Origin: Emticicia soli
Lineage (GTDB): Bacteria > Bacteroidota > Bacteroidia > Cytophagales > Spirosomataceae
Reading direction: 5' to 3'
Length of the DNA: 64,000 nt
NCBI RefSeq assembly: GCF_037860775.1
Contig: NZ_JBBEWC010000003.1
Coordinates: 310,001-374,000 of the forward strand
Each line of letters starts with the position of its first letter. Position 1 is the first letter of the stretch. Made by a program: the position numbers and the translations under genes. Positions 36,098 to 44,001 of the stretch are shown piece by piece. A model generated the notes under the pieces. That model was not told the origin of the DNA. It saw only the letters and a program-made list of their open reading frames with translations, and made no database searches.

Positions 36098-37067
36098 AGT
36101 ATGAAATAATATCTGGGTCTAAATAATAGAATGCAAAGGTAAGTTTTTGTGTGGATATTTGCTTGCGTAAAGCCTTTGTACCTTTTAAAAGTTCATCCTG
36201 ATTAAGCTCTTCAGCCCGAATCATGTCTCCTTTGCGTAGCGATATACCAAAGGCTTGTATATCATGCTGTACGTAGTATTTATTATCTTCTTTTTTTAGG
36301 AATTTTTGTTCGTCCAGGGTGTTGGTATCGAGCTTATTAATAACAGTCATGAAACGGTTATTCCGATAAAAAATTGCCCATCTGAACAAGGGAAAAACTA
36401 AATCTAAGGCCAACGGATATTGGCTTAGGGTAGCAGTATATTGCGATGCTGCGTTGAGGTCGTAAATAGAGTTTTTAATCTGGGGTTTCTTCCAGTCCGA
36501 CATATTATAGAACATCAACATCCCTCTGTCAACAGGTGGAATACCTGTTTTATGGGCAAACTTAATCTGGTGAAGCCTGATAGTAGCCGAAAGCGTTTTG
36601 CCCTGGCAATACTGGCGGTATAAATCAAGAAATTTAAAATACTTCAACCTTGTGCTTATAGTCCAGTCGCAATCAAACTGAATCTCGTTATAAGGTTTAT
36701 TTGTCCATACATATTTTATCTGCTTTTGTATAAAATTGGCCAATGTATTAAGCGAAGTATCAGGAATATTTTTAAACGTTTGATTAGTAATAAAAACTAC
36801 CGGAACACAGGCCATTTTTGCAGGTAAACTATCTTTGAAAACCGTTGGTGCTTTCAGCATGGGTTTTTTGGTGCTGAAATTCCAGTCTACATCAAAAGCC
36901 TTGATGTATAGCTTATTTACGCCACAAGTATCAAGCGTTTGTTTTTCGTAAGAGCTTATCTGAAAAGAAGATTTCCAGTAATAAAATGCCCTTGTTACCG
37001 CTTTAGGAGGTGTGTCGGCTCCGCAAGCCTGCATAAGTAAAACAATAAAGAACAGATAAAATCGCAT
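36045..37067 (-). CDS. Lipoprotein, probable TIM-barrel glycoside-hydrolase-like fold
   Basis: 340 residues with a short signal and lipobox (LLMQACGAD). The middle has features of a (beta/alpha)8 hydrolase-like domain related in pattern to DUF3142: EIQFDCDW near 130-137, KTLSATIRLHQIKF, then GIPPVDRGMLMFYNMSDW. The acidic FDCDW could be catalytic. No enzymatic claim can be made beyond fold similarity. The gene is the first of a three-gene overlapping run ending in the adenosyltransferase. Confidence 0.65.
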   Translation of the reverse strand: MRFYLFFIVLLMQACGADTPPKAVTRAFYYWKSSFQISSYEKQTLDTCGVNKLYIKAFDVDWNFSTKKPMLKAPTVFKDSLPAKMACVPVVFITNQTFKNIPDTSLNTLANFIQKQIKYVWTNKPYNEIQFDCDWTISTRLKYFKFLDLYRQYCQGKTLSATIRLHQIKFAHKTGIPPVDRGMLMFYNMSDWKKPQIKNSIYDLNAASQYTATLSQYPLALDLVFPLFRWAIFYRNNRFMTVINKLDTNTLDEQKFLKKEDNKYYVQHDIQAFGISLRKGDMIRAEELNQDELLKGTKALRKQISTQKLTFAFYYLDPDIISYYGHEQLQEIFSSFELPY

Positions 37068-37126
37068 GGAACTTGCCAGACAGAAAAATTTACCAAATAT
37101 ACAAATCTACCGAATGAAATAAGTTT

Positions 37127-37159
37127 TTTGATAAAAATCTAATTCTCTGCGTAACTTTG
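37127..37159 (+). promoter_or_regulatory. Bacteroidota promoter before the DUF1648-like gene
   Basis: TTTG (37127-37130), 21-base spacer, TAACTTTG (37152-37159). Both boxes match the primary sigma consensus with correct spacing; the predicted start is about 37166, 70 bases before the ATG at 37236. Confidence 0.7.
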
Positions 37160-37235
37160 CAGCCTCGTGCTACACAATAGGTTTTGTTTTGTTAGTTGTT
37201 TATAAAGTAGCATATAAACAGAAAACTACCCACTA

Positions 37236-37742
37236 ATGTCAATATCTCATATATTCTTTAATTTATTGCGCAGAGTATCAATGCCTTTACTGGCTATTAC
37301 TTTAATTGCTTGTTATTTTATTTTTCCTGACGATGTGGCCGTTCATCATACTTCATCGGGCAGGCCAGATGATTTTATCAGTAAGCAAACACTTTTTTAT
37401 GTGGCCTTCGGGATTATCATAGGCATGAATCTTCTACTGAATTTATTAAGAACACAGATACAAAAGATAAATTTTGCCAAACTCAATGCCAATAGCGTAT
37501 GGGCTGCAAATCCGGTAGCTCTAAAGAATCTTTTAGATGCGTGGTTCAGTGCTTTGATTACCTTTATGAATGCCTTTATGATTGTGTTTCTAATAGCATT
37601 AAACCGTATCAACCGCACAGAAGACCAACACCTTGATATTAATTACGACTGGGTTACAGTTGGTGGAGCAATAGTATTGCTCATTATACTTTTTTATTTG
37701 CCTATCCGCTTACTTTATACTAATCCGGCTAAGGCAGAATAA
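37236..37742 (+). CDS. DUF1648-like membrane protein
   Basis: 168 residues with about four membrane segments (about 15-32, 48-66, 105-123, 137-155). The first loop FPDDVAVHHTSSGRPDDF resembles the DUF1648 pattern (P..V..H....G.PD). Function unknown. The queA-like gene follows by 26 bases, likely in the same transcript. Confidence 0.7.
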   Translation: MSISHIFFNLLRRVSMPLLAITLIACYFIFPDDVAVHHTSSGRPDDFISKQTLFYVAFGIIIGMNLLLNLLRTQIQKINFAKLNANSVWAANPVALKNLLDAWFSALITFMNAFMIVFLIALNRINRTEDQHLDINYDWVTVGGAIVLLIILFYLPIRLLYTNPAKAE

Positions 37743-37768
37743 GCCATTCAGATTAAGCTTTTTGATTT

Positions 37769-38962
37769 ATGATAACTTTAGATTTAGAGAAATATACGTA
37801 TCATTTGCCAGATGAACGCATAGCCCGATTTCCGGTAGAGCCGAGAGATACATCTAAGTTATTGGTTTATAAAAATGAAACTATTAAAGAAGATAGGTTT
37901 TACAGGTTGGTTGAGCACCTGCCGAAAGAATCTTTTCTGGTTTTTAATAATACAAAAGTAATACCCGCCCGTCTTTTTTTTCAGAAAGAAAGCGGAGCTA
38001 TTATTGAAATATTTCTGCTGAATCCGGTTGAGCCATCAACGGTAATATCGCAGGTAATGGAAACCACCCGAACCTGCACATGGGCTTGTATGATTGGCAA
38101 TAAGAAACGCCTGAAAGGTAAGCTGGTTGGAACGCACACCATTCACACAGCCAACGATTTAGAACTGGTAGCTGAGTTGGTTGACAGCGAAAAAAACTAT
38201 GTACAGTTTTCATGGAATAACCCTACACTTACTTTTGCCGAAATTGTGAAGTATTTCGGGCAGATTCCACTACCGCCCTACCTGAAACGCCAGACAGAAG
38301 AGAAAGATTACCAGACTTACCAGACGGTTTATTCTAAAAATGATGGAGCCGTAGCTGCACCAACGGCAGGGCTACACTTTACCGAAAAAGTACTGTTTGA
38401 TTTGGTCGAGCATGATATCAACTACGATTTCATAACTTTACATGTAGGTGCAGGCACTTTTCAGCCTATTAAAGTGCAAAATGTAGTTGAGCACCAGATG
38501 CACTCTGAGCAGATTGTTTTTGATAAGGCATTTATTGAGCAATTGGCCCGAAACCTTAGTTTTGTGATTCCGGTTGGTACAACTTCGATGCGCTCACTCG
38601 AAAGTTTGTATTGGTTTGGGGTAAAACTTTTACAAGGGCAGAATACTTTTTTTATAGAAAAATTATTTCCGTATCAGCAGTCAGAAGTCATCAGTGCAGA
38701 GGCATCGATAAAAGCGATTCTTGATTACATGGATGCCCAAAACATAGCGCAATTGGTTGGAGAAACCGAGATTTTTATATTTCCGGGGTATCAGTTCAGA
38801 ATTTGTAAAGGCATAATTACAAATTTTCATCAGCCCGATTCAACTTTAATTCTGCTTGTAGCGGCATTAGTAGGCGATAATTGGCAAAAAATTTATGATT
38901 TTGCGCTAGAAAATAACTTTCGTTTCCTTAGTTATGGTGATTCTTCGCTATTGATTCCGTAA
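37769..38962 (+). CDS. queA: S-adenosylmethionine:tRNA ribosyltransferase-isomerase (QueA family)
   Basis: 397 residues, slightly longer than typical QueA (about 350). LPDERIARFPVEPRDTSKLL is the substrate-binding start, followed by FNNTKVIPARLF, PLPPYLKR, YSKNDGAVAAPTAGLHFT, FITLHVGAGTFQP and ITNFHQPDSTL near the end. It transfers ribose from SAM to preQ1 in tRNA in queuosine synthesis. The extra length lies in the middle beta domain. Some paralogues in Bacteroidota carry the same family fold with unclear substrate, so the symbol is given with moderate certainty. Confidence 0.88.
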   Translation: MITLDLEKYTYHLPDERIARFPVEPRDTSKLLVYKNETIKEDRFYRLVEHLPKESFLVFNNTKVIPARLFFQKESGAIIEIFLLNPVEPSTVISQVMETTRTCTWACMIGNKKRLKGKLVGTHTIHTANDLELVAELVDSEKNYVQFSWNNPTLTFAEIVKYFGQIPLPPYLKRQTEEKDYQTYQTVYSKNDGAVAAPTAGLHFTEKVLFDLVEHDINYDFITLHVGAGTFQPIKVQNVVEHQMHSEQIVFDKAFIEQLARNLSFVIPVGTTSMRSLESLYWFGVKLLQGQNTFFIEKLFPYQQSEVISAEASIKAILDYMDAQNIAQLVGETEIFIFPGYQFRICKGIITNFHQPDSTLILLVAALVGDNWQKIYDFALENNFRFLSYGDSSLLIP

Positions 38963-38967
38963 TTTTG
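38960..38967 (+). promoter_or_regulatory. -7 box TAATTTTG at the queA stop
   Basis: TAnnTTTG overlapping the queA stop codon. A start about 7 bases downstream would put the first candidate ATG (38984) very close to the transcript start and supports the second ATG at 39029 for the outer-membrane protein. Confidence 0.35.
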
Positions 38968-39028
38968 CCAATCAAAATTCGTTATGGTTAAAAACCACTA
39001 TTCTAAAATATCATTTTACTATTCGCTG

Positions 39029-39733
39029 ATGAAACAATTATTTAGTCAAAAGCATAAAAAAAATACTTTTTTCTGGGGATTCACCTCTTTGCTTCTTTTT
39101 GTTAGTTTGCTGTCTTCGGCTCAAATAAGACCTCTCAGCCAATATGGTTTTAAAGTAGGAACAGGCATTTCGAAAACTGTTATTATCGACAATCCATCGA
39201 ACATTATTCCTAAACTTAGAAATGATTTTAACATAGGGGTATTTTATCGTCGTAATTTCAATAAATTCAGTATTCAGCCTGAGTTATACTATCAGGTAAG
39301 AGGTGGTAGCTTTAAGGCTTCAACCAACTTTGCCGAAACCGGTAATACAATTTTAAGAAACCACTACCGATACATAAGCATACCGCTTCTTTTTGGCTAC
39401 GAAATAGCCAAAAATGTATCTCTTATAGCAGGGCCTGAATATGGCTATGCCGTAAACGCAGGTACAACCCGTGGGCCATACAATGCCAGCGACTTTAACC
39501 TTGTAGGTGGAGTAAGAATCGATATGCTTGACATAGCACATTTGTTTAGTATCAATATTCGCTATGTACATGGGCTTTCGAATACTACTAACAAGTCTTT
39601 TACCCCAACAGGAAGCACTACGCCTATTCCGATGACTTTCCAGAACCGTACGCTACAGATTTCGGCTACCTATAATTTCAGCGATTATTATAACTGGTGG
39701 AAAAAACACGGTGATCGCAAAAAAAAGAAATAA
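39029..39733 (+). CDS. Outer-membrane beta-barrel protein (PorT-like)
   Basis: 234 residues from the start chosen at 39029 (MKQLFSQKHKK), which gives a proper signal peptide ending LLSSAQ; an earlier ATG at 38984 would add 15 residues. The mature part alternates polar and aromatic residues as in a small outer-membrane barrel: YGFKVGTGIS, NIGVFYRRNF, SIQPELYYQV, SIPLLFGYEI, LIAGPEYGY, and ending QISATYNFSDYYNWWK. Such proteins of the PorT/opacity type are common in Bacteroidota; exact role unknown. Confidence 0.82.
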   Translation: MKQLFSQKHKKNTFFWGFTSLLLFVSLLSSAQIRPLSQYGFKVGTGISKTVIIDNPSNIIPKLRNDFNIGVFYRRNFNKFSIQPELYYQVRGGSFKASTNFAETGNTILRNHYRYISIPLLFGYEIAKNVSLIAGPEYGYAVNAGTTRGPYNASDFNLVGGVRIDMLDIAHLFSINIRYVHGLSNTTNKSFTPTGSTTPIPMTFQNRTLQISATYNFSDYYNWWKKHGDRKKKK

Positions 39734-39771
39734 ATTAAGAACGAGGAAACAATGATTTGTTAAATCGTTTG

Positions 39772-39779
39772 TAAGTTTG
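39772..39779 (+). promoter_or_regulatory. -7 box TAAGTTTG before tyrS
   Basis: Matches TAnnTTTG 104 bases upstream of the tyrS ATG. A TTTG lies only 12 bases before it, so the -33 element is uncertain. The transcript would begin just before the hairpin at 39791. Confidence 0.45.
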
Positions 39780-39790
39780 CAACGAAATTA

Positions 39791-39818
39791 GTGCCACGCC
39801 CATTAAACAGCGTGGCAC
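39791..39818 (+). terminator. Hairpin in the tyrS leader / after the barrel gene
   Basis: GTGCCACGC (39791-39799) pairs with GCGTGGCAC (39810-39818). Only a weak T-rich tail follows. It may end the upstream transcript or cap the 5' end of the tyrS mRNA. The stem is close to the one at 31074-31125. Confidence 0.5.
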
Positions 39819-39882
39819 GCTTATTAAATATACGTTTTAATATTTCCCGTCAGATGCGGGCGTGCCGACGAATCGGTTGAGT

Positions 39883-41202
39883 ATGAACTTTATTGAAGAA
39901 TTACGCTGGCGTGGAATGCTACACGATGCCATGCCCGGTACAGAAGAGCAACTGAACAAAGAAATGACAGCCGCCTATATTGGTTTCGACCCAACGGCTA
40001 AATCATTACATATTGGTAACCTTGCTACTATTATGTTGCTTAAGCATTTTCAGTTGGCAGGGCATAAGCCTTTTGCTTTGGTAGGAGGGGCAACCGGTAT
40101 GATTGGCGACCCATCTTTCAAGGCTGCTGAGCGTCAGTTTTTATCAGAAGATACACTAAGAGAAAACCAGGAAGGTATTCGCAAACAATTATCTAAATTT
40201 TTAGATTTTGATTGTGGCGAAAACTCTGCCGAAATCGTAAACAACTACGATTGGTTTAAAGAGATAGGTTTCTTGCAGTTTTTGCGTGAAGTAGGAAAAT
40301 ACCTGAGCGTAAACTACATGATGTCGAAAGATTCGGTAAAGAATCGTATGGAGACAGGCATTTCTTTTACTGAGTTTTCGTACCAATTGTTACAAGGCTA
40401 CGATTTTTATTGGTTATATAAAAATAAAAACATCCGTCTACAAATGGGTGGCTCTGACCAATGGGGGAATATTACTACCGGTACAGAGTTAATCCGTAGA
40501 AAAGAAGCAAAAACCGAAGTAGAAGAAACCGATACTGAAGGCACCGGCTCTAAAGCATTTGCTTTAACTACTCCGCTGGTAACAAAAGCTGACGGGACAA
40601 AATTTGGTAAGTCGGAAGGGGGCAATGTTTGGTTAGACCCTAACATGACATCGCCCTTTGAGTTTTACCAGTTCTGGCTTAACCAGACCGATGCCGATGT
40701 GGCTCGTTTGTTGAGAGTGTTTACACTTTATACAAAAGCCGAAATTGAAGAGATTGAAAAACAACATGCTGAAGCGCCGCATTTGCGCATTGCTCAAAAA
40801 GCATTGGGTAAAGACGTAACGATTCGTGTACATGGTGAAGAACAATACGACTTAGTAGTAAAGGCATCAGAGGTTTTGTTTGGCAAGGCTACGCTAGAAA
40901 CATTACAGAGCCTTGATGAAGCTACCTTTACAAGTATTTTTGATGGAGTACCACAAACAGAAATTTCGAAAGAAGAGTGGGATACCTGTACAAATGTGTT
41001 AGATTTGATTTCGGTAGCTACTCGCAACGAGGTATATGCCTCTAAGGGCGAAGCACGCAGAGCAATACAAGGTAACGGTGTGAGTATCAATAAAGTAAAG
41101 ATTTCGGACGAAAAACTGGCTTTATCAGAACTTCAACTTTTACAGGGCAAATATTTGCTTGTAGGTAAAGGTAAGAAAAATCATATTGTAAAAGTCAGCT
41201 AA
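39883..41202 (+). CDS. tyrS: Tyrosyl-tRNA synthetase
   Basis: 439 residues from the ATG at 39883 (MNFIEELRWRGML); a GTG seven codons upstream is in frame but less likely. Class I signatures HIGN at 43-46 and KFGKS at 240-244 (the KMSKS position), the Tyr pocket with YIGFDPTAKSLH and QLLQGYDFYWLYK, GGSDQWGNITTG, and a C-terminal S4 RNA-binding domain (ARRAIQGNGVSINKVK). It charges tRNA-Tyr. Confidence 0.97.
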   Translation: MNFIEELRWRGMLHDAMPGTEEQLNKEMTAAYIGFDPTAKSLHIGNLATIMLLKHFQLAGHKPFALVGGATGMIGDPSFKAAERQFLSEDTLRENQEGIRKQLSKFLDFDCGENSAEIVNNYDWFKEIGFLQFLREVGKYLSVNYMMSKDSVKNRMETGISFTEFSYQLLQGYDFYWLYKNKNIRLQMGGSDQWGNITTGTELIRRKEAKTEVEETDTEGTGSKAFALTTPLVTKADGTKFGKSEGGNVWLDPNMTSPFEFYQFWLNQTDADVARLLRVFTLYTKAEIEEIEKQHAEAPHLRIAQKALGKDVTIRVHGEEQYDLVVKASEVLFGKATLETLQSLDEATFTSIFDGVPQTEISKEEWDTCTNVLDLISVATRNEVYASKGEARRAIQGNGVSINKVKISDEKLALSELQLLQGKYLLVGKGKKNHIVKVS

Positions 41203-41272
41203 GGATTTAAAGCAACTTGCAAAGAAATAATAAATATTGTTGAAGAATATTTTCTATTTTTGTTGCGTTGGG

Positions 41273-41304
41273 TTTGGGAAGATTAAAAAAACTGTCTATC
41301 TTTG
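41273..41304 (+). promoter_or_regulatory. Promoter of the tRNA-Trp / secE / nusG operon
   Basis: TTTG (41273-41276), 20-base spacer, TATCTTTG (41297-41304): a near-perfect Bacteroidota primary promoter. The tRNA begins 29 bases after the -7 box. Confidence 0.78.
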
Positions 41305-41332
41305 CATCCCCAAAGAATTTTTGGCAGTGTAC

Positions 41333-41403
41333 ACGGGCATAGTATAAGGGTAGTACGAGGGTCTCCAAAACCTTTGGTCTGGGTTCGAATCCTGGTGCCC
41401 GTG
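41333..41403 (+). tRNA. tRNA-Trp (anticodon CCA)
   Basis: ACGGGCA/TGCCCGT acceptor arms, a D arm GTAT/GTAC, anticodon stem AGGGT/ACCTT with loop CTCCAAA giving anticodon CCA, and a T arm CTGGG/CCTGG with loop TTCGAAT. The 3' CCA is not encoded. It precedes secE and nusG as in most Bacteroidota. Confidence 0.95.
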
Positions 41404-41429
41404 CAAGTATTTTTTGAACATAAGATTTT

Positions 41430-41612
41430 ATGCAACAATTTTTCAAAAACTCTTGGGAAGAAGTAACCAAAGAGGTAACATGGCCAAAGTGGAGTGAGTT
41501 ACAGTCGAGTGCAACGCTTGTATTGGTAGCCTCTATTATTTTTGCTTTGGTTGTAGGCGTAATTGATTTTCTGATTGAGAACGGTCTCCGTTTGTTTTAC
41601 CAATCAGTTTAA
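41430..41612 (+). CDS. secE: Preprotein translocase subunit SecE
   Basis: 60 residues, the short form with one membrane segment (about 29-50). FFKNSWEEVTKEVTWPKWSE is the conserved cytoplasmic clamp sequence before it. It stabilises SecY in the inner-membrane translocon. It lies 26 bases after the tRNA and 23 bases before nusG. Confidence 0.95.
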   Translation: MQQFFKNSWEEVTKEVTWPKWSELQSSATLVLVASIIFALVVGVIDFLIENGLRLFYQSV

Positions 41613-41635
41613 AACCTTTAATTTTTGCTAACGAT

Positions 41636-42187
41636 ATGAGCGAAATCAATTGGTATGTTGTAAGAGCAGTTTCGGGGCAGGAGAAGAAGATTAAATCCTA
41701 CATCGAAAATGAAGCCATTCGTCGCAAATTAAATGAATTGGTTCCTACAATTTTAATTCCATCTGAGAAAATAACAGAAGTACGTAACGGTAAGAAGCGA
41801 GTACGTGAGAAAAGCTTTTTTCCGGGATATATTCTTATAAATGCTGACCTGAATAACGGGGAAGTATTGCACATGATAAAAAGTATGCCAGGTGTTATTG
41901 GCTTTTTGGGCCGTAACAATGGTACTTCAATGACTCCGGAGCCTCTTCGTCAGTCAGAAATAAATCGTATTTTAGGAGTACAGGAAGAAGTAATTGGAGA
42001 GGTGATTTCTCCGTCATTGAGTTTCACAAAAGGCGAGAACGTAAAAGTAATCGATGGTCCTTTTAGTGGATTCGATGGTACAGTAGAAGAAATCAACGAA
42101 GACAAGAAAAAACTAAGTGTAAGCGTAAAAATATTTGGCCGCAGCACACCTGTAGAACTAGGATACGTACAAGTAGAGAAGATGTAA
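41636..42187 (+). CDS. nusG: Transcription termination/antitermination protein NusG
   Basis: 183 residues. The N-terminal NGN domain has INWYVVRAVSGQEKKIKSYI, KSFFPGYILINADL and MPGVIGFLGRNN; the C-terminal KOW motif has FTKGENVKVIDGPFSGFDG. NusG binds RNA polymerase and links it to Rho or ribosomes. A terminator follows and the next gene is on the opposite strand, so the usual rplK does not follow here. Confidence 0.97.
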   Translation: MSEINWYVVRAVSGQEKKIKSYIENEAIRRKLNELVPTILIPSEKITEVRNGKKRVREKSFFPGYILINADLNNGEVLHMIKSMPGVIGFLGRNNGTSMTPEPLRQSEINRILGVQEEVIGEVISPSLSFTKGENVKVIDGPFSGFDGTVEEINEDKKKLSVSVKIFGRSTPVELGYVQVEKM

Positions 42188-42210
42188 ATCAAAATATTAT
42201 TCGAACTCGG

Positions 42211-42239
42211 TCCCTGTTGCGCAAGCAACGGGGATTTTT
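42211..42239 (+). terminator. Terminator of the secE-nusG operon
   Basis: TCCCTGTTGC, loop GCAA, GCAACGGGGA (one wobble), then five T. It ends the transcript directly after nusG. Confidence 0.88.
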
Positions 42240-42242
42240 GTT

Positions 42243-43484
42243 TTACGGGGTTTTCTGCAGCGTCTCAATCTGTTTTTGTATTACTTGCTTATCAGCCTTT
42301 GTGCGTGCTAAATCATAGGCTTTCTTAAAGTTTTCTTTAGCTTTTAGTACGTCAATATCTTTGTACAATTCACCTAATAACGTAAAATAATAAGGGTTAT
42401 CAAGAAGCTTGAGTTTTTCGGCTTTGGCAATAGCTATGGTTTTACCGTGTACTTTCGAGACTGCAAAGGTTCTGTTAAGCGCAGCAATAGGGGAGTACTC
42501 AAGTATAAGCAATTGATTATAAAGATGAAGGATGTTTTCCCATTTCTCGGGTGTATCGGCCTTAATTGTATGCCAATACCCAATGCTGGCTTCGATATGA
42601 TATTTTGATAATTGACTGCCTTGTGAAGCCTTGTGCAAAAAATAAACTCCCTTTTCAATGAGTGCTTTGTTCCAGAGACTTTCGTCTTGGTCTTGATACA
42701 ATATTATCTCACCATTTGTATCTTTTCGGGCTTCAAACCTTGATGCATGAAAACACATGAGGGCAAATAGTGCGTTTACTTCGGGCACATTAGTTGATTC
42801 ATTTTCAATCAGTAAATAACTTAATCGCATGGCTTCCAGGCAAAGGTCGTTGCGGAGTATGGTATTCTGGCTTTCAGAATAATAGCCTTCGTTAAATAAT
42901 AAATACAGTGTTCTTAAAACAGCGTCTAATCTTGGGCGTATAGCCGTTTCATCAGGAAATTCAATGGCTACTTTTTCGGTTCTTAGTTTTTCTTTAGCTC
43001 TGAACAAACGCTTATTAATAGTTTCTTTATTGCTCAGAAAAGCATTAGCGATTTCATCGATACCAAAACCGCATAAGATACGGAGAGCCAGACCGATTTG
43101 TGCTTCTACTGTAATAGTAGGGTGGCATATAGCAAACAACATTTGTAGCTGACTATCATTGATGTTTTTATCTGACAAATCAATTTCAATAGCTTGGCTT
43201 TCTTGTGTTTCATGTGTGATTTGCCTTGCTACTTTGTTGGCAAAAATATGGTTTCTTGTAATGTAGTTCCGGGCTTTGTTTTTGGCAACGTTGTATAGCC
43301 ACGCTGTAGGATTTGGTGGTACACCATTATAAGGCCACGATTCGGCAGCAGCCAGAAAAGTATCAGAGGCAATATCTTCGGCTATTTCTATGTGCTCAAT
43401 CCCCATCAGTTTCGACAAAACAGTCGTAATTTTTCTGAATTCGGTTCTGAACAAATGCGGTATAAGTTCTTGCTGTGAGTTCAT
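42243..43484 (-). CDS. ECF42-like sigma factor with long C-terminal extension
   Basis: 413 residues. Sigma regions 2 and 4 (about 1-180: EDIASDTFLAAAES, NPTAWLYNVAKNKARNY, FGIDEIANAFLSNKETINKRL) are followed by a helical extension of about 220 residues (LYLLFNEGYYSESQ, then MCFHASRFEARKD, and TPR-like C-terminus LLDNPYYFTLLGELY). Such sigma factors belong to the ECF42-like group, which is genetically linked to YCII/DGPF proteins, exactly as here (gene at 43535). The extension is thought to take the place of an anti-sigma factor. A terminator hairpin separates the two genes. Confidence 0.88.
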   Translation of the reverse strand: MNSQQELIPHLFRTEFRKITTVLSKLMGIEHIEIAEDIASDTFLAAAESWPYNGVPPNPTAWLYNVAKNKARNYITRNHIFANKVARQITHETQESQAIEIDLSDKNINDSQLQMLFAICHPTITVEAQIGLALRILCGFGIDEIANAFLSNKETINKRLFRAKEKLRTEKVAIEFPDETAIRPRLDAVLRTLYLLFNEGYYSESQNTILRNDLCLEAMRLSYLLIENESTNVPEVNALFALMCFHASRFEARKDTNGEIILYQDQDESLWNKALIEKGVYFLHKASQGSQLSKYHIEASIGYWHTIKADTPEKWENILHLYNQLLILEYSPIAALNRTFAVSKVHGKTIAIAKAEKLKLLDNPYYFTLLGELYKDIDVLKAKENFKKAYDLARTKADKQVIQKQIETLQKTP

Positions 43485-43499
43485 AAAAAGCTAAAATAA

Positions 43500-43526
43500 A
43501 AGCCTCTATACAAGTGTTAGAGGCTT
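43500..43526 (-). terminator. Terminator between YCII and ECF42-like genes
   Basis: On the minus strand AAGCCTCTA, nine-base loop, TAGAGGCTT, then TTATTTT. It lies between the stop of the YCII gene and the ATG of the sigma gene, so sigma expression may depend on read-through or its own promoter. Confidence 0.7.
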
Positions 43527-43534
43527 CTGAATTT

Positions 43535-43888
43535 TTAGTGAGCACCATCGCCTTTAGCAATTTTTCTGACTTCTACTGTATTACCTTCGCCTTGTAATAC
43601 GGGCGAGCCTTTGGCAAATTCAACAGCTTCGTCAATAGATTCGGCCTTTACAATAATATACCCACCAATTGTTTCTTTAATATCACCAAATGGGCCATTG
43701 GTTACAATATTATTGTGCCCCACAACTCTGCTGCTTTCAAGTGGCAAGCCATTACCGCCTACATATTTATTTTGAGCAGCTATTCCGCCAATCCAGTCCA
43801 TAGTTTGTTTCATCCAGCTTTGCATTTGTTCCGGCGATGCTACTTTGCCGCCATCTTCGTGTCTGAAAATCAACATGTATTCGTCCAT
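43535..43888 (-). CDS. YCII-related (DGPF) protein, ECF42 partner
   Basis: 117 residues, a ferredoxin-like YCII domain. MDEYMLIFRHEDGGKVASPEQMQSWMKQ is split as a typical start (YMLIFRHE), VTNGPFGDIKETIGGYIIV carries the GPF turn that names the DGPF group, and the end AVEFAKGSPVL is conserved. Function unknown, possibly enzymatic or ligand binding. It is the gene linked to ECF42-type sigma factors and probably their target. Confidence 0.88.
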   Translation of the reverse strand: MDEYMLIFRHEDGGKVASPEQMQSWMKQTMDWIGGIAAQNKYVGGNGLPLESSRVVGHNNIVTNGPFGDIKETIGGYIIVKAESIDEAVEFAKGSPVLQGEGNTVEVRKIAKGDGAH

Positions 43889-44001
43889 TGCTTTAAAAAA
43901 TTTAATGTGAGAGATTGTTTTTTAATAGCATATCAAATGAACTTCAATAGATTGGACAAGGTTTGGAAAAAAAATAATAAGTTTTCAGTACCTGATTAAG
44001 G

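Noticed and set aside
39791..39882. A T-box riboswitch ahead of tyrS
   Set aside because: No T-box antiterminator consensus or specifier loop can be seen, and T-boxes are typical of Firmicutes rather than Bacteroidota.
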